Both the position numbers and the translations under genes were made by a program. The notes below the pieces were generated by a model. It saw nothing but the letters and a program-made list of their open reading frames with translations. It made no database searches and was not told the DNA's origin. This document shows positions 50,626 to 59,545 of a DNA stretch of 64,000 bases, in pieces. The stretch is from Kitasatospora atroaurantiaca (GTDB lineage: Bacteria > Actinomycetota > Actinomycetes > Streptomycetales > Streptomycetaceae): the NCBI RefSeq assembly GCF_007828955.1, contig NZ_VIVR01000001.1, positions 2,604,001 through 2,668,000 of the forward strand, given 5' to 3'. Each line of letters opens with the position of its first letter. The stretch's first letter is position 1.

Positions 50626-52605
50626 ATGAAGTTCCGCACGAAGACCCGGATAATGACCCGGACAACGACCCGGCTGAAGGCCCGCAATGCCGGCCGGACC
50701 CGCCGCTTCGCCATGGGCAGCACCGTCGTACTGGTCGTCACGAGCATGAACGCACCGGCCGTACTCGGCTTCGCCGGTCGGCAGTACCACCACTACGTGA
50801 TCAACCAGCCCGGCTACAAGGCGGAGTACGGTCACTGGCAGACCGTCAGTTTCCCGGCCCAGTTCCGGATCAACGCCATCCACGCCACGCTGCTGCGCAC
50901 TGGAAAGATCCTCATCATCGCGGGCTCGGGCAACGACCGGCGCAGCTTCGACGCCAACACCTTCAAGAGCCTGCTCTGGGACCCGGTCAGGAACAGCTAC
51001 AAGCTCGTCCCGACCCCGGAGGACATGTTCTGCGGCGGCCACACCGCCCTCCCCGACGGCCGGATCCTGGTGGCCGGCGGCACGCTCCGCTACGAGGCCC
51101 TGAACGGCTCGGTCAAGAAGGCCGCCGGCACCATGCGCGTCCGCAACGAGAACCCGGACGCCCCGCACACCTTCCCCAAGGGCACGGTCTTCACCGCCCC
51201 GGACGGCCGCGAGTACGCCACCACGGCCGAGGTCACCGTGCCCGCCGCGACGAAGCGGACGACCGCCGCCACGACCACCGTCACCGCGGGCGAGCAGCAC
51301 GTCTTCGTCGAGGCCGTCGCCCCCGGGAACGCCTACGTCGACCAGGGCCCGGCCCAGTACACCGTCAAGGGCCTGACCGGCGCCGACGCCCGCAACCTCT
51401 ACGGCATGGGCGAGCGGATGACACTGGACAAGCAGGACTTCCAGGGGATCCGCAGCGCGTACGAGTTCAACCCGGACACCGAACTCTACGAGCGGGTACC
51501 GGACATGGCGTACGCCCGCTGGTACCCGACCCTCACCGGGCTGAGCGACGGGAAGGTGGTCACCGTCTCCGGCCTCGACGACACCGGCCAGATCCTCACC
51601 GGCAACGACAACGAGCTGTACGACCCGGCCACCCACAGCTGGGCCAAGGCGCCGGACCGGTACTTTCCCACCTACCCGTCGCTCTTCCTGACCGCCTCCG
51701 GCAAGCTCTTCTACTCCGGTTCCAACGCGGGGTACGGCCCGGCCGACAAGGGGCGTGCGCCCGGGCTGTGGGATCTCAGGGACAACAGCTTCCAGGCGGT
51801 CGGCGGGCTGCGCGACGCGGACCAGCTGGAGACCTCGTCATCGGTCCTGCTGCCGCCCGCCCAGGCCCAGAAGGTCATGGTGCTCGGCGGCGGCGGGGTC
51901 GGGGAGTCCCCGGCCTCCACCGCCCGCACCGGCATCGCCGACCTGACGAAGGCCCAGCCCAGCTTCGCCCCCGGACCGGATCTGCCGGCCGGCGGCACCC
52001 GGTATCTCAACAGCGTGATCCTGCCGGACGACACCGTCTTCACCACCGGCGGCTCACGTGACTACCGGGGCAAGCACCACAGCGACCTGCTGAAGGCCCA
52101 GACCTACCACCCGGACACCAACACCTTCACCGTCGCCGCCGAGCCGACCGTCGGCCGGGACTACCACTCGGAGGCGCTGCTGCTTCCCGACGGCCGGGTG
52201 GTGGTGCTCGGCTCCAACCCGCTCTTCGCCGACAAGGCCGACACCGAGCCGGCCACCTTCGAGCAGCGGATCGAGATCTACAACCCGCCGTACCTGTTCC
52301 GCGGCGACCGCCCCGAGCTCACGGCGGCCCCCGGCCGCGCCGCTCTCGGCAGCATCATCACCGTCGCCACCCCGGACCCCGCCGCGATAGCCAACGCCAA
52401 ACTGATCAGGCCGAGTTCGGTCACCCACGCCACGGACGTCGAGCAGCGGTCGGTCGCCCTCGACATCACGGCCCGCACCGCAGGCGGCCTCTCCCTCGCC
52501 CTTCCCGGCAACCCCAATCTGCTGCCACCGGGCTGGTACATGCTCTTCGCCACCGACCACAACGGCACACCCTCCGTCGCCCACTGGATCCAGGTGACGG
52601 CCTGA
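50626..52605 (+). CDS. glxA: Copper-radical oxidase GlxA
   Basis: 659 residues from ATG 50626 (AGGGGGG upstream; an ATG at 50605 is also in frame). Basic N-terminus and a signal anchor (about 27-50). Kelch propeller and C-terminal DUF1929 domain. Cofactor residues: C136 (MFCGGHT) cross-linked to Y300 (RWYPT), plus axial Y513 with H514 (RDYHS) and H601 (VTHATD). In S. lividans and S. coelicolor GlxA works with CslA to deposit the tip glycan and needs copper supply. Gene order cslA-glxA with 42 bp between coding regions indicates one operon. Homology is strong along the full length, closer to known GlxA than the 17-19 kb paralogue. Confidence 0.95.
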   Translation: MKFRTKTRIMTRTTTRLKARNAGRTRRFAMGSTVVLVVTSMNAPAVLGFAGRQYHHYVINQPGYKAEYGHWQTVSFPAQFRINAIHATLLRTGKILIIAGSGNDRRSFDANTFKSLLWDPVRNSYKLVPTPEDMFCGGHTALPDGRILVAGGTLRYEALNGSVKKAAGTMRVRNENPDAPHTFPKGTVFTAPDGREYATTAEVTVPAATKRTTAATTTVTAGEQHVFVEAVAPGNAYVDQGPAQYTVKGLTGADARNLYGMGERMTLDKQDFQGIRSAYEFNPDTELYERVPDMAYARWYPTLTGLSDGKVVTVSGLDDTGQILTGNDNELYDPATHSWAKAPDRYFPTYPSLFLTASGKLFYSGSNAGYGPADKGRAPGLWDLRDNSFQAVGGLRDADQLETSSSVLLPPAQAQKVMVLGGGGVGESPASTARTGIADLTKAQPSFAPGPDLPAGGTRYLNSVILPDDTVFTTGGSRDYRGKHHSDLLKAQTYHPDTNTFTVAAEPTVGRDYHSEALLLPDGRVVVLGSNPLFADKADTEPATFEQRIEIYNPPYLFRGDRPELTAAPGRAALGSIITVATPDPAAIANAKLIRPSSVTHATDVEQRSVALDITARTAGGLSLALPGNPNLLPPGWYMLFATDHNGTPSVAHWIQVTA

Positions 52606-52625
52606 TCCGGGTGACGGCCTGATCC
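52587..52625. repeat. 17-bp tandem duplication across the glxA stop
   Basis: GATCCAGGTGACGGCCT at 52587-52603 is followed by a copy with one change at 52604-52620, then GATCC. The first copy contains the last codons of glxA. Confidence 0.8.
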
Positions 52626-52626
52626 A

Positions 52627-52649
52627 GCTGAGGAGACAACCGCCTCAGC
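52627..52649. terminator. Weak bidirectional hairpin between glxA and GH6 genes
   Basis: GCTGAGG pairs with CCTCAGC around a 9-nt loop, in the 39-bp convergent gap and over the GH6 stop. Confidence 0.4.
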
Positions 52650-53652
52650 GGCCCGCCCGCGCCAACCCCAGCGCGTACGGGAGCCAGAACTCGCCCGCCC
52701 TCGGTTCGCCGCGCCCGCAGTCGCCGTCCGACTCACCGGGGCTCTTCACCCACAGGTACGCATCCACCCCGGGTCGGCCGGTGGCCGTGCTCGGGGCCTC
52801 GCCCAGGGCCCGACCGGCCGGGTTGCACCACTCCTTGTCGCCCAGCGGGCCGTTGCCGTTGCGGCTGGTGTCGATCACGAAGTGCTTGCCGCCGAGCGCT
52901 TCGGACAGCCGAGCAGCGAAGGCCGAACTCTGCTCGGTCGTATAGAAGTTGGACACGTTGACCGCGAAGCCGTCCGCCTCCCCGACACCGGACTTCCGCA
53001 GCACGTCGGCCAGCAGATCAGGGTCCTTGACCCACCCCGCGTTGCCCGCGTCGACGTACACCCGCACCTTCGGGTGCTTCTTCAACTCCCGTACGGCGTA
53101 CGACAGCAGCTCGTACCGCTCGGCCGCGGCCGACGGTGTCACCCCACAGCCGTCCAGGGTGTGCGCGACGGCGTCCGGCTCCAGCACCAGCCAGGCGGCG
53201 CGGTCGGCCAGCCCGGCGGCGAGTTCGCCGATCCAGGCCCGGTACGCCGCGCCGTCGGCGGCCCCTCCCGCCGAGAACTGGCCGCAGTCGCGGTGCGGAA
53301 TGTCGTACGCGACCAGCAGCGCCGTCCGGCCCGCCGCGGTGGCCCGCAGGGTGAGCTCCTCGGCCCTGGCGCGTGCGTCCGGCCCGCCCAGCCACAGTGC
53401 GGACGGCTGGGCGGTGATCCGGGCCAGGGCCGCCGCGTCGGCGCCCTTGAGCTTCGTCACCTGCCGGGCGGCGGCGGTCTGGTCCGAGACGTAGAAGGTC
53501 TGGTCGACCGGCTGCTCCGGAACTGCCGCCCGGTCCGCGGTCGGTGCCGAATCCGGGTCGGCTCTGGAGGCCCCGCCCTCGCACCCCGCCGCCGAACCGA
53601 TCGCCAGGCTCACCAGCCCGGCCACCGCCACCCCTCGCCACAGCCGGCGCAC
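52645..53652 (-). CDS. cslZ: GH6 endoglucanase/cellulase lipoprotein of the csl locus
   Basis: 335 residues from GTG 53652 (GGAGGGG upstream; TTG 53655 is an alternative). Signal peptide with lipobox GSAAGC. GH6 segments: FYVSDQTAAA, ALLVAYDIPHRDCGQFSAGG (catalytic Asp region), WLVLEPDAVAH (Asp acid), VYVDAGNAGWV, DTSRNGNGP and the CGRGEP loop with SDGDC. Beta-1,4-glucan hydrolase. It is convergent with glxA and corresponds to SCO2838/CslZ. Likely trims the CslA product; the lipoprotein anchor would keep it at the membrane. Confidence 0.92.
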   Translation of the reverse strand: MRRLWRGVAVAGLVSLAIGSAAGCEGGASRADPDSAPTADRAAVPEQPVDQTFYVSDQTAAARQVTKLKGADAAALARITAQPSALWLGGPDARARAEELTLRATAAGRTALLVAYDIPHRDCGQFSAGGAADGAAYRAWIGELAAGLADRAAWLVLEPDAVAHTLDGCGVTPSAAAERYELLSYAVRELKKHPKVRVYVDAGNAGWVKDPDLLADVLRKSGVGEADGFAVNVSNFYTTEQSSAFAARLSEALGGKHFVIDTSRNGNGPLGDKEWCNPAGRALGEAPSTATGRPGVDAYLWVKSPGESDGDCGRGEPRAGEFWLPYALGLARAGR

Positions 53653-53674
53653 CAAACCCGCCCCTCCCCCACCA

Positions 53675-53716
53675 TCGCGGTCGGCACCCAGCTTCGCACA
53701 CGAGTGCCGACCGCGA
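53675..53716 (-). terminator. Terminator between ung and the GH6 gene
   Basis: A perfect 13-bp inverted repeat (53675-53687 with 53704-53716), 16-nt loop, 40 bp past the ung stop. It separates the two leftward genes. Confidence 0.8.
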
Positions 53717-53756
53717 GACCCCCCGGAAGACCTGACCCTCAGTCAGTGCAAGGCGT

Positions 53757-54470
53757 TCACACGGACTTCAGGTCCGGCACCCGCCAGTCGATCGGCTCGG
53801 AGCCGAAGCCCTCCAGCGCCTCGTTGATCTGCGAGAACGGCTTGCTCCCGAAGAAGAGCTTGGCCGACAGCGGCGACGGGTGCGCGCCCTGCACCACCAC
53901 GTGGCGCGAGGTGTCGATCAGCGGCAGCTTCTTCTTGGCGTAGTTGCCCCAGAGCACGAAGACGCAGGGCTCCTCACGGTCGCTGACCGCCTTGATCACC
54001 GCGTCGGTGAACTTCTCCCAGCCCTTGCCCTTGTGCGAGTTGGCCTCGTGCGCGCGGACCGTGAGCACCGCGTTGAGCAGCAGCACGCCCTGCTCGGCCC
54101 AGTGCATCAGGTAGCCGTTGTCGGGCGTGGGAACGCCCAGGTCGGCGTGCAGCTCCTTGAACATGTTCCGCAGCGAGGGCGGGGTCTTCACCCCGGGCAG
54201 CACCGAGAAGCTCATGCCGTGCGCCTGGCCGTCGTCGTGGTACGGGTCCTGGCCGAGCACCAGCACCCGCACGCCGTGGTACGGCGTCGCGGCCAGCGCC
54301 GAGAACTCCTGACCGCTCGGCGGGAAGACCTGGTGCTCCGCCCGCTGCGCGGCCACGAAGGCCGTCAGCTCGGCGAAGTACGGCTTCTCCAGCTCCCCCG
54401 CCAGCGCCTCGCGCCAGGACTCCGGCACCTCGAACTCGGTACCCACGGCCACCTCAGCCAGCTCTGTCAC
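53757..54470 (-). CDS. ung: Uracil-DNA glycosylase (family 1)
   Basis: 237 residues. Water-activating loop GQDPYH (73-78), uracil-binding segment MSFSVLPGVKTPPSL, and HPSPLS loop (197-202) are all intact. Removes uracil from DNA in base-excision repair. GTG start. Streptomyces often carry two Ung paralogues; this is a full-length one. Confidence 0.96.
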   Translation of the reverse strand: MTELAEVAVGTEFEVPESWREALAGELEKPYFAELTAFVAAQRAEHQVFPPSGQEFSALAATPYHGVRVLVLGQDPYHDDGQAHGMSFSVLPGVKTPPSLRNMFKELHADLGVPTPDNGYLMHWAEQGVLLLNAVLTVRAHEANSHKGKGWEKFTDAVIKAVSDREEPCVFVLWGNYAKKKLPLIDTSRHVVVQGAHPSPLSAKLFFGSKPFSQINEALEGFGSEPIDWRVPDLKSV

Positions 54471-54569
54471 GACTCAACCTCCCACCGGGCGGCGGCACGC
54501 ACCGCCTGTCCTCTTCCACCCCGAACGCTACACAGCCCCACCGACAGTCCACGCCGACAGTCCACCCCG

Positions 54570-55706
54570 TCAGGCCAGCTCGGGCGCCACACACCGCGGA
54601 TCCTCCTCCCCGGTCCGCGCCTGCGCCCGCCGCACCCGTACGTGCTCCAGCCAGTTGAGCCCGAGCAGCACCGCCGCCAGCGCCACCAGCGCGCCGATCG
54701 CCGGCAGCCGGACCATCAGCGGCAGCAGGACGAGCACCACCGCGGCGGCCGCCAGCCGGGTCGGGGACACCATCCGGAACATCACCCAGCGGGTGTAGCT
54801 GAAGCTCAGCAGGTACAGCGCGCAGCCCCCGTACAGCAGTCCGAGCGTGCCCGCCCCGAGGGCGAGGCCCGGCTGCGCGACCGTCTCGCCGAAGCCCACG
54901 GCGACCGTGATCACCCCGGCGATGAGCGCGAGATGCCCGTACGAGAAGACCCGCCGGATCACGTCCCGCCGCGAGTCGGCCGTCTCGACCGCGAAGCGCA
55001 TCGCGTCCGCCGCGAAGCCGAAGTAGAGCCACCAGAGCGCGCAGGAGATCACGAACGCCGTTGCCACCGAGGCGAGTTCGAGCGGGCCGAGGCGGGCCCC
55101 CGCCACCGGTGCGCCGATGCCGACGATCGACTCGCCGAGTGCGACCAGCAGGAAGAGGCCGAACCGCTCGGGCAGGTGGCCCGGGTGGTAGTCCACCTTG
55201 GCCAGCCGCCGCCGGAACACCACCGGTGCGGACAGGTCGCAGAGCGCCGCGAGCGCCCACAGCGCCACCCTGGGGCCCCCGTCGATCAGCCCGCCCGCCA
55301 GCAGCAGCGGCCCGCTGACAGCCGCGCCGACCCCGTACGGCCCGCGCCACGCCCCCGGGACGCGGAGCACCATGGCCAACAGCACCACCCGAGCGAGCCA
55401 GTACGCACCGCCGTAGAGCACCCCGCGCCCGCCGTCCGCCCCTGGGATCGCCAGCGCCATGCACAGGCCGCCGAGCCCGACCGCGAAGATGCCGATCCGG
55501 TCCCGCGGGTTGTCCACGTCCCGGATGTTGGCCTGCACGGTCGTCCCCACCCAGCACCAGTACACCGGGACGAAGACGACCAGCGCCCGGCCGACCCCCG
55601 CCCAGTCGTGGTGGTGGTGCAGCAGCGCCGACACCTGCGTGATCGCGAACACGAACACCAGGTCGAAGTACAGCTCCGCCCAGGTGACCCGCTTCTCCTC
55701 CGCCAT
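54570..55706 (-). CDS. Low-temperature-requirement A (LtrA)-family membrane protein
   Basis: 378 residues, about ten membrane helices. LtrA hallmarks: VTWAELYFDLVFVFAITQVS at the N-terminus, ERFGLFLLVALGESIVGIG in the middle, WWLYFGFAADAM. Function unknown; the name comes from a Listeria cold-growth mutant. ATG start. Single gene. Confidence 0.93.
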   Translation of the reverse strand: MAEEKRVTWAELYFDLVFVFAITQVSALLHHHHDWAGVGRALVVFVPVYWCWVGTTVQANIRDVDNPRDRIGIFAVGLGGLCMALAIPGADGGRGVLYGGAYWLARVVLLAMVLRVPGAWRGPYGVGAAVSGPLLLAGGLIDGGPRVALWALAALCDLSAPVVFRRRLAKVDYHPGHLPERFGLFLLVALGESIVGIGAPVAGARLGPLELASVATAFVISCALWWLYFGFAADAMRFAVETADSRRDVIRRVFSYGHLALIAGVITVAVGFGETVAQPGLALGAGTLGLLYGGCALYLLSFSYTRWVMFRMVSPTRLAAAAVVLVLLPLMVRLPAIGALVALAAVLLGLNWLEHVRVRRAQARTGEEDPRCVAPELA

Positions 55707-55730
55707 GCGATCCCCCTCGCAACGGACGGA

Positions 55731-55761
55731 CCCCGCCCCCTCGGTGTTCGAGGAGGCGGGG
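55731..55761 (-). terminator. Terminator of the HAD-IIA gene
   Basis: CCCCGCC (55731-55737) pairs with GGCGGGG (55755-55761), with inner CCTCG / CGAGG across one mismatch, 55 bp past the stop at 55816. Confidence 0.7.
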
Positions 55762-55815
55762 CCGACGACAGACGACTTTCCGGACGCCGGACGACTTCCC
55801 GGGACGAGCCGGTTC

Positions 55816-56595
55816 CTAGATGAGCTCGATCAGGTCGGCGATGGACTTGACCACCCGGGTCGGCCGGTACGGGTAGCGCTCGACGTCATCCGCCTCGGTC
55901 AGACCGGTGAGGACCAGGACGGTCTCCATACCGGCCTCCATGCCCGCGACGATGTCGGTGTCCATCCGGTCGCCGATCATCACGGCGCTCTCCGAGTGCG
56001 CACCCGCGGTGTTCAGCGCCTCGCGCATCATCAGCGGGTTGGGCTTGCCGACGAAGTACGGCTCGACGCCCGTCGCCTTGGTGATCAGCGCCGCGACCGA
56101 ACCGGTGGCCGGCAGCACGCCCTCGGGGGACGGGCCGGTCTCGTCCGGGTTGGTGCAGATGAAGCGGGCGCCCGCGTTGATGAGGCGGATCGCCTTGGTC
56201 AGTGCCTCGAAGCTGTAGGTGCGGGTCTCGCCGAGCACCACGTAGTCCGGGTTGTTGTCGGTCAGCACGTAGCCGGCCTGGTAGAGCGCGGTGGTGAGCC
56301 CCGCCTCCCCGATGACGTACGCGGTGCCGTTGGGCCGCTGGCCCTTGAGGAACTTGGCGGTGGCCAGGGCGGAGGTCCAGATGCACTCCTCCGGCACCTC
56401 CAGACCCATACCGGCCAGGCGGGCGCTGAGGTCCCGGGGGGTGTAGATGGAGTTGTTGGTGAGCACCAGGAACGGCTTGCCGGACTCCCGCAGGCGGCGG
56501 AGGAACTCCTCCGCGCCCGGGATCGGCGTGCCCTCGTGAATGAGGACGCCGTCCATGTCGGTCAGCCAGGACTCGATGGGCTTGCGCTCTGCCAC
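55816..56595 (-). CDS. HAD-IIA family phosphatase (NagD-like)
   Basis: 259 residues from GTG 56595, chosen for GGGAG upstream and because the family starts just before its DxD motif. Motif I DMDGVLI (D13, D15), motif II VLTNNS, motif III Lys in [10 protein letters not shown], motif [17 protein letters not shown]2-type cap lies between. Acts on small phosphorylated metabolites (NMP, sugar phosphates, glycerol phosphate); exact substrate unknown. Confidence 0.94.
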   Translation of the reverse strand: MAERKPIESWLTDMDGVLIHEGTPIPGAEEFLRRLRESGKPFLVLTNNSIYTPRDLSARLAGMGLEVPEECIWTSALATAKFLKGQRPNGTAYVIGEAGLTTALYQAGYVLTDNNPDYVVLGETRTYSFEALTKAIRLINAGARFICTNPDETGPSPEGVLPATGSVAALITKATGVEPYFVGKPNPLMMREALNTAGAHSESAVMIGDRMDTDIVAGMEAGMETVLVLTGLTEADDVERYPYRPTRVVKSIADLIELI

Positions 56596-56890
56596 GTGCG
56601 TGTCTCCCGAAGTCGTGCGGTGGTCGTACTTGACGTGCTGCCCCACCGCCCGGGGCCTCCGGTCGGCCCGCCCCTGCGATGTGGGGTCCAACTGGCTGCC
56701 CCAACGGCCACAGCCTAATCCGCACACCTGCCCGACGGCAGCACGTCCCGCCCACCGGACGGGGGCCCGTCCTGTCTCAAGGCTTCCTTAAGCCGCCCCT
56801 AACCGCACTGATGAACCGTCAACAGCGGCGGTCCACCCGGCTAGCGTGCGGTGCACACCCCCTCACGGCCACCTCCCAGGAGCCCCCGCC

Positions 56891-57853
56891 ATGTCCGCTC
56901 GCCGCCTCGCCTCCGCCACCCTCGTCCTCGCCACCTGCACCCTGGCCGGCGCCCTCGGGTCCGGAAAGGCGTACGCGCACGGCTCGATGCAGAACCCGCT
57001 CAGCCGGGTGGAGGGCTGCTACCTGGAGGGCGCGGAACACCCGAAGTCGGCCGCCTGCAAGGCGGCGGTCGCGCTGGGCGGCACGGCGGCGCTGTACGAC
57101 TGGATGAGCCTGCGGATCGGCGACGCGGCGGGCCGCCACCGCGAGCTGATCCCGGACGGCAAGCTGTGCAGCGCAGGCCAGGACATGTACCGGGGCATGG
57201 ACCTGCCGCGCGCCGACTGGCCGGCCACCAGCCTCACCTCGGGTGCCGACTTCACCTTCCGCTTCCGGGCCACCGCTCCGCACCGGGGCACCTTCCGGCT
57301 GTTCATCACCAACTCCACCTACGACCCGACCAAGCCGCTGACCTGGGCGAACCTGGAGCCCCAGCCCTTCGTCACGGTCACCGACCCTCAGCTGGCGGAC
57401 GGTCAGTACGTGCTCCCCGGCAAGATCCCGGCGGGCAAGAAGGGCCGTCAGCTGATCTACGCGATCTGGCAGCGCTCGGACAGCCCGGAGGCCTTCTACT
57501 CCTGCTCCGACGTGGTCTTCGACGGCACCGGCAGCACCGCCGGATCGGCGCCCGTACCGTCCGCCGACCCGAGCGCACACCACTCGCACCCGGCGACCGC
57601 GACCCCCACCGCAGCAGCACCGGCCACCACCGCGGCAGCAGCACCCGCCACCCCGACGGCCGACGCCACCACCCCACTCCGACAGACCCTCCAGGCAGCC
57701 CCCGTCGCCCGGAGCCTCGCCCAGACCGGCACCGGCCGCTCCACCGCACTACTCACCGCCATCGGCGCCGCGTTCGTCCTGGCGGGCAGTGTCGTCGCCG
57801 TCCTGCACCGCCGTCGCCGCGCGTCCTGCCCTCCGGCCTCCGGGCGCTCCTGA
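56891..57853 (+). CDS. Sortase-anchored AA10 lytic polysaccharide monooxygenase
   Basis: 320 residues, ATG with AGGAG upstream. Signal peptide 1-29 (cut after AYA) leaves His30 as the mature N-terminus, HGSMQNPLSRV. With H131 (APHRGTF) it forms the copper histidine brace. After the about 180-residue AA10 domain comes a Thr/Ala/Pro stalk, then LAQTG (276-280), a hydrophobic helix and a basic tail: a class E sortase signal. So it should be covalently attached to the wall rather than freely secreted. AA10 enzymes cleave chitin or cellulose oxidatively. It lies 4-8 kb from cslA-glxA and may act on the same glycan. Confidence 0.93.
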   Translation: MSARRLASATLVLATCTLAGALGSGKAYAHGSMQNPLSRVEGCYLEGAEHPKSAACKAAVALGGTAALYDWMSLRIGDAAGRHRELIPDGKLCSAGQDMYRGMDLPRADWPATSLTSGADFTFRFRATAPHRGTFRLFITNSTYDPTKPLTWANLEPQPFVTVTDPQLADGQYVLPGKIPAGKKGRQLIYAIWQRSDSPEAFYSCSDVVFDGTGSTAGSAPVPSADPSAHHSHPATATPTAAAPATTAAAAPATPTADATTPLRQTLQAAPVARSLAQTGTGRSTALLTAIGAAFVLAGSVVAVLHRRRRASCPPASGRS

Positions 57854-57998
57854 CCCGGTGCCAACGCTCCTCGCTCCGGCACTCCCTCCTTCGTCGGTCG
57901 CTTGTCGCTCGTCACTTTCGACACCGGCGCGCCCTCCGGCTCGATGCGCCCACGCGCGCTGAAGCCGCGCCTCGGCACGGCCGTGATTGAGTAGGGGC

Positions 57999-59066
57999 AT
58001 GAGCACCGCGCCCCGACCCCCGTTCCGTGTCGGCCTCATCGGCTACGGCCTGGCCGGCTCCGCCTTCCACGCCCCGCTGATCGCCACCACCCCCGGACTG
58101 CAGCTGGACGCGGTGGTCACCGCCAACCCCGACCGCCGCGCCCAGCTGCACCGGGAGCACCCGGGCGCCCGCGCGCTCGACACCCCCGAGCAGCTGCTGG
58201 CCGAGGCCGAGACGCTCGACCTGGTCGTCATCGCCTCCCCCAACCGCACCCACGTCCCGCTCGCCCGCGCCTCGCTCACCGCCGGGCTGGCCACCGTGGT
58301 CGACAAGCCGCTCGCCGCCACCGCCGCCGAGGCGCGGGCGCTCTGCGAGCTCGCCGAGAAGACCGGCACCCTGCTCTCGGTCTTCCAGAACCGGCGCTGG
58401 GACGGCGACTTCCTGACGGCACGTCGCCTGGTCACCGAGGGGGCGCTGGGCCGGGTGCACCGCTTCGAGTCCCGTTTCGAGCGCTTCCGCCCCAAGCCCA
58501 AGGCGGGCTGGCGCGAGCTGGCCGACCCGGCCGAGGTCGGCGGCACCCTCTACGACCTCGGCAGCCACCTGGTCGACCAGGCGCTCACCCTCTTCGGCCG
58601 GGTGGAGTCGGTGTACGCGGAGATCGACATTCGCCGCGACGGGGCCGTGGTCGACGACGACGCCTTCCTCGCCCTCACCCACGCCTCCGGCGTCCGCTCG
58701 CACCTGTGGACCAGCGCACTGGCCCCGCTCGGCGGCCCGCGTCTGCGCGTCCTCGGCGACGCGGCCGGCTACGTCAAGTACGGCATGGACCCGCAGGAAG
58801 CCGACCTCCGCGCGGGCAAGCGCCCGGGCGACGGCCCCTGGGGCGCCGACGACCCCGCCCAGTACGGCACCCTCGGCACCGACGAGTCGTCCGCCACCGT
58901 CCCCACCGACCCGGGCGACTACCCCGTCTACTACGCGGGCATCGCCGCCGCCCTCGCCACCGGCACCCCGCCCCCCGTCGACCCCCGCGACGCCGTCGCC
59001 ACCCTCGCCGTCCTGGAAGCCGCCCACGACTCCGCCGCCACCGGCAGCATCGCCCACCTCTCCTGA
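57999..59066 (+). CDS. Gfo/Idh/MocA-family NAD(P)-dependent oxidoreductase
   Basis: 355 residues. Rossmann motif GLIGYGLAGSAFH, then VVIASPNRTHVPLA, DKPLAATAAEA (EKP-type motif with Lys), and a C-terminal domain with GGTLYDLGSHLVDQAL (catalytic His in H-L-V-D). Sugar or cyclitol dehydrogenase class; substrate unknown. ATG 57999 preceded by TAGGGG. Confidence 0.93.
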   Translation: MSTAPRPPFRVGLIGYGLAGSAFHAPLIATTPGLQLDAVVTANPDRRAQLHREHPGARALDTPEQLLAEAETLDLVVIASPNRTHVPLARASLTAGLATVVDKPLAATAAEARALCELAEKTGTLLSVFQNRRWDGDFLTARRLVTEGALGRVHRFESRFERFRPKPKAGWRELADPAEVGGTLYDLGSHLVDQALTLFGRVESVYAEIDIRRDGAVVDDDAFLALTHASGVRSHLWTSALAPLGGPRLRVLGDAAGYVKYGMDPQEADLRAGKRPGDGPWGADDPAQYGTLGTDESSATVPTDPGDYPVYYAGIAAALATGTPPPVDPRDAVATLAVLEAAHDSAATGSIAHLS

Positions 59067-59184
59067 GCCCACCCCGCCTGGGCCGGCCCGCAGAATCGCC
59101 CTACCGGAGTGCCACCACGCCCCGTACCATCGGCAGCGAACCGTCAGCACTGAACCGTCAGCCCGAACCCGAGGAGGTTCCGCC

Positions 59185-59478
59185 GTGCCGCTCATCGCCG
59201 CGCTGCTCGGTCTGCTCCGGGTGCTGACGGGCGACCTGCTGGTCGGGTCCGCCGGGCTGACCGCCGTCGCGGCCGCCGCGGCCCTGGTGCTGCTGGCCGG
59301 CGTGGTCGCCGGCACGCTGGCGACCGCCCGGCTGCTCGGGGCGCGGGCCCCCGCCGTCGTACGGGACGGGGCGCTGCGGCGTCGCGCGTTCCGCACCGCC
59401 TTCCTCCCGCAACGTGATCCGGACGCCCGGGGCCGCCGTCGCCCCAGGGCACCGGGCGCGGCCCTGGCGGCCGCGTAA
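59185..59478 (+). CDS. DUF6412 small membrane protein
   Basis: 97 residues from GTG 59185 with GAGGAGG upstream. Two hydrophobic N-terminal segments, then a short conserved tail RTAFLPQRDPDARGRRRPRAPG, which is the DUF6412 signature. It sits 67 bp upstream of a YidC-like gene; this pair recurs in Streptomyces, so a role with the insertase is likely but unproved. Confidence 0.8.
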   Translation: MPLIAALLGLLRVLTGDLLVGSAGLTAVAAAAALVLLAGVVAGTLATARLLGARAPAVVRDGALRRRAFRTAFLPQRDPDARGRRRPRAPGAALAAA

Positions 59479-59545
59479 CACCCCATCAGCGTGGCCGTCC
59501 TCCGCCGACATCTCTTCCACGAGACCCCGGAGGGCTCGCTTCACC

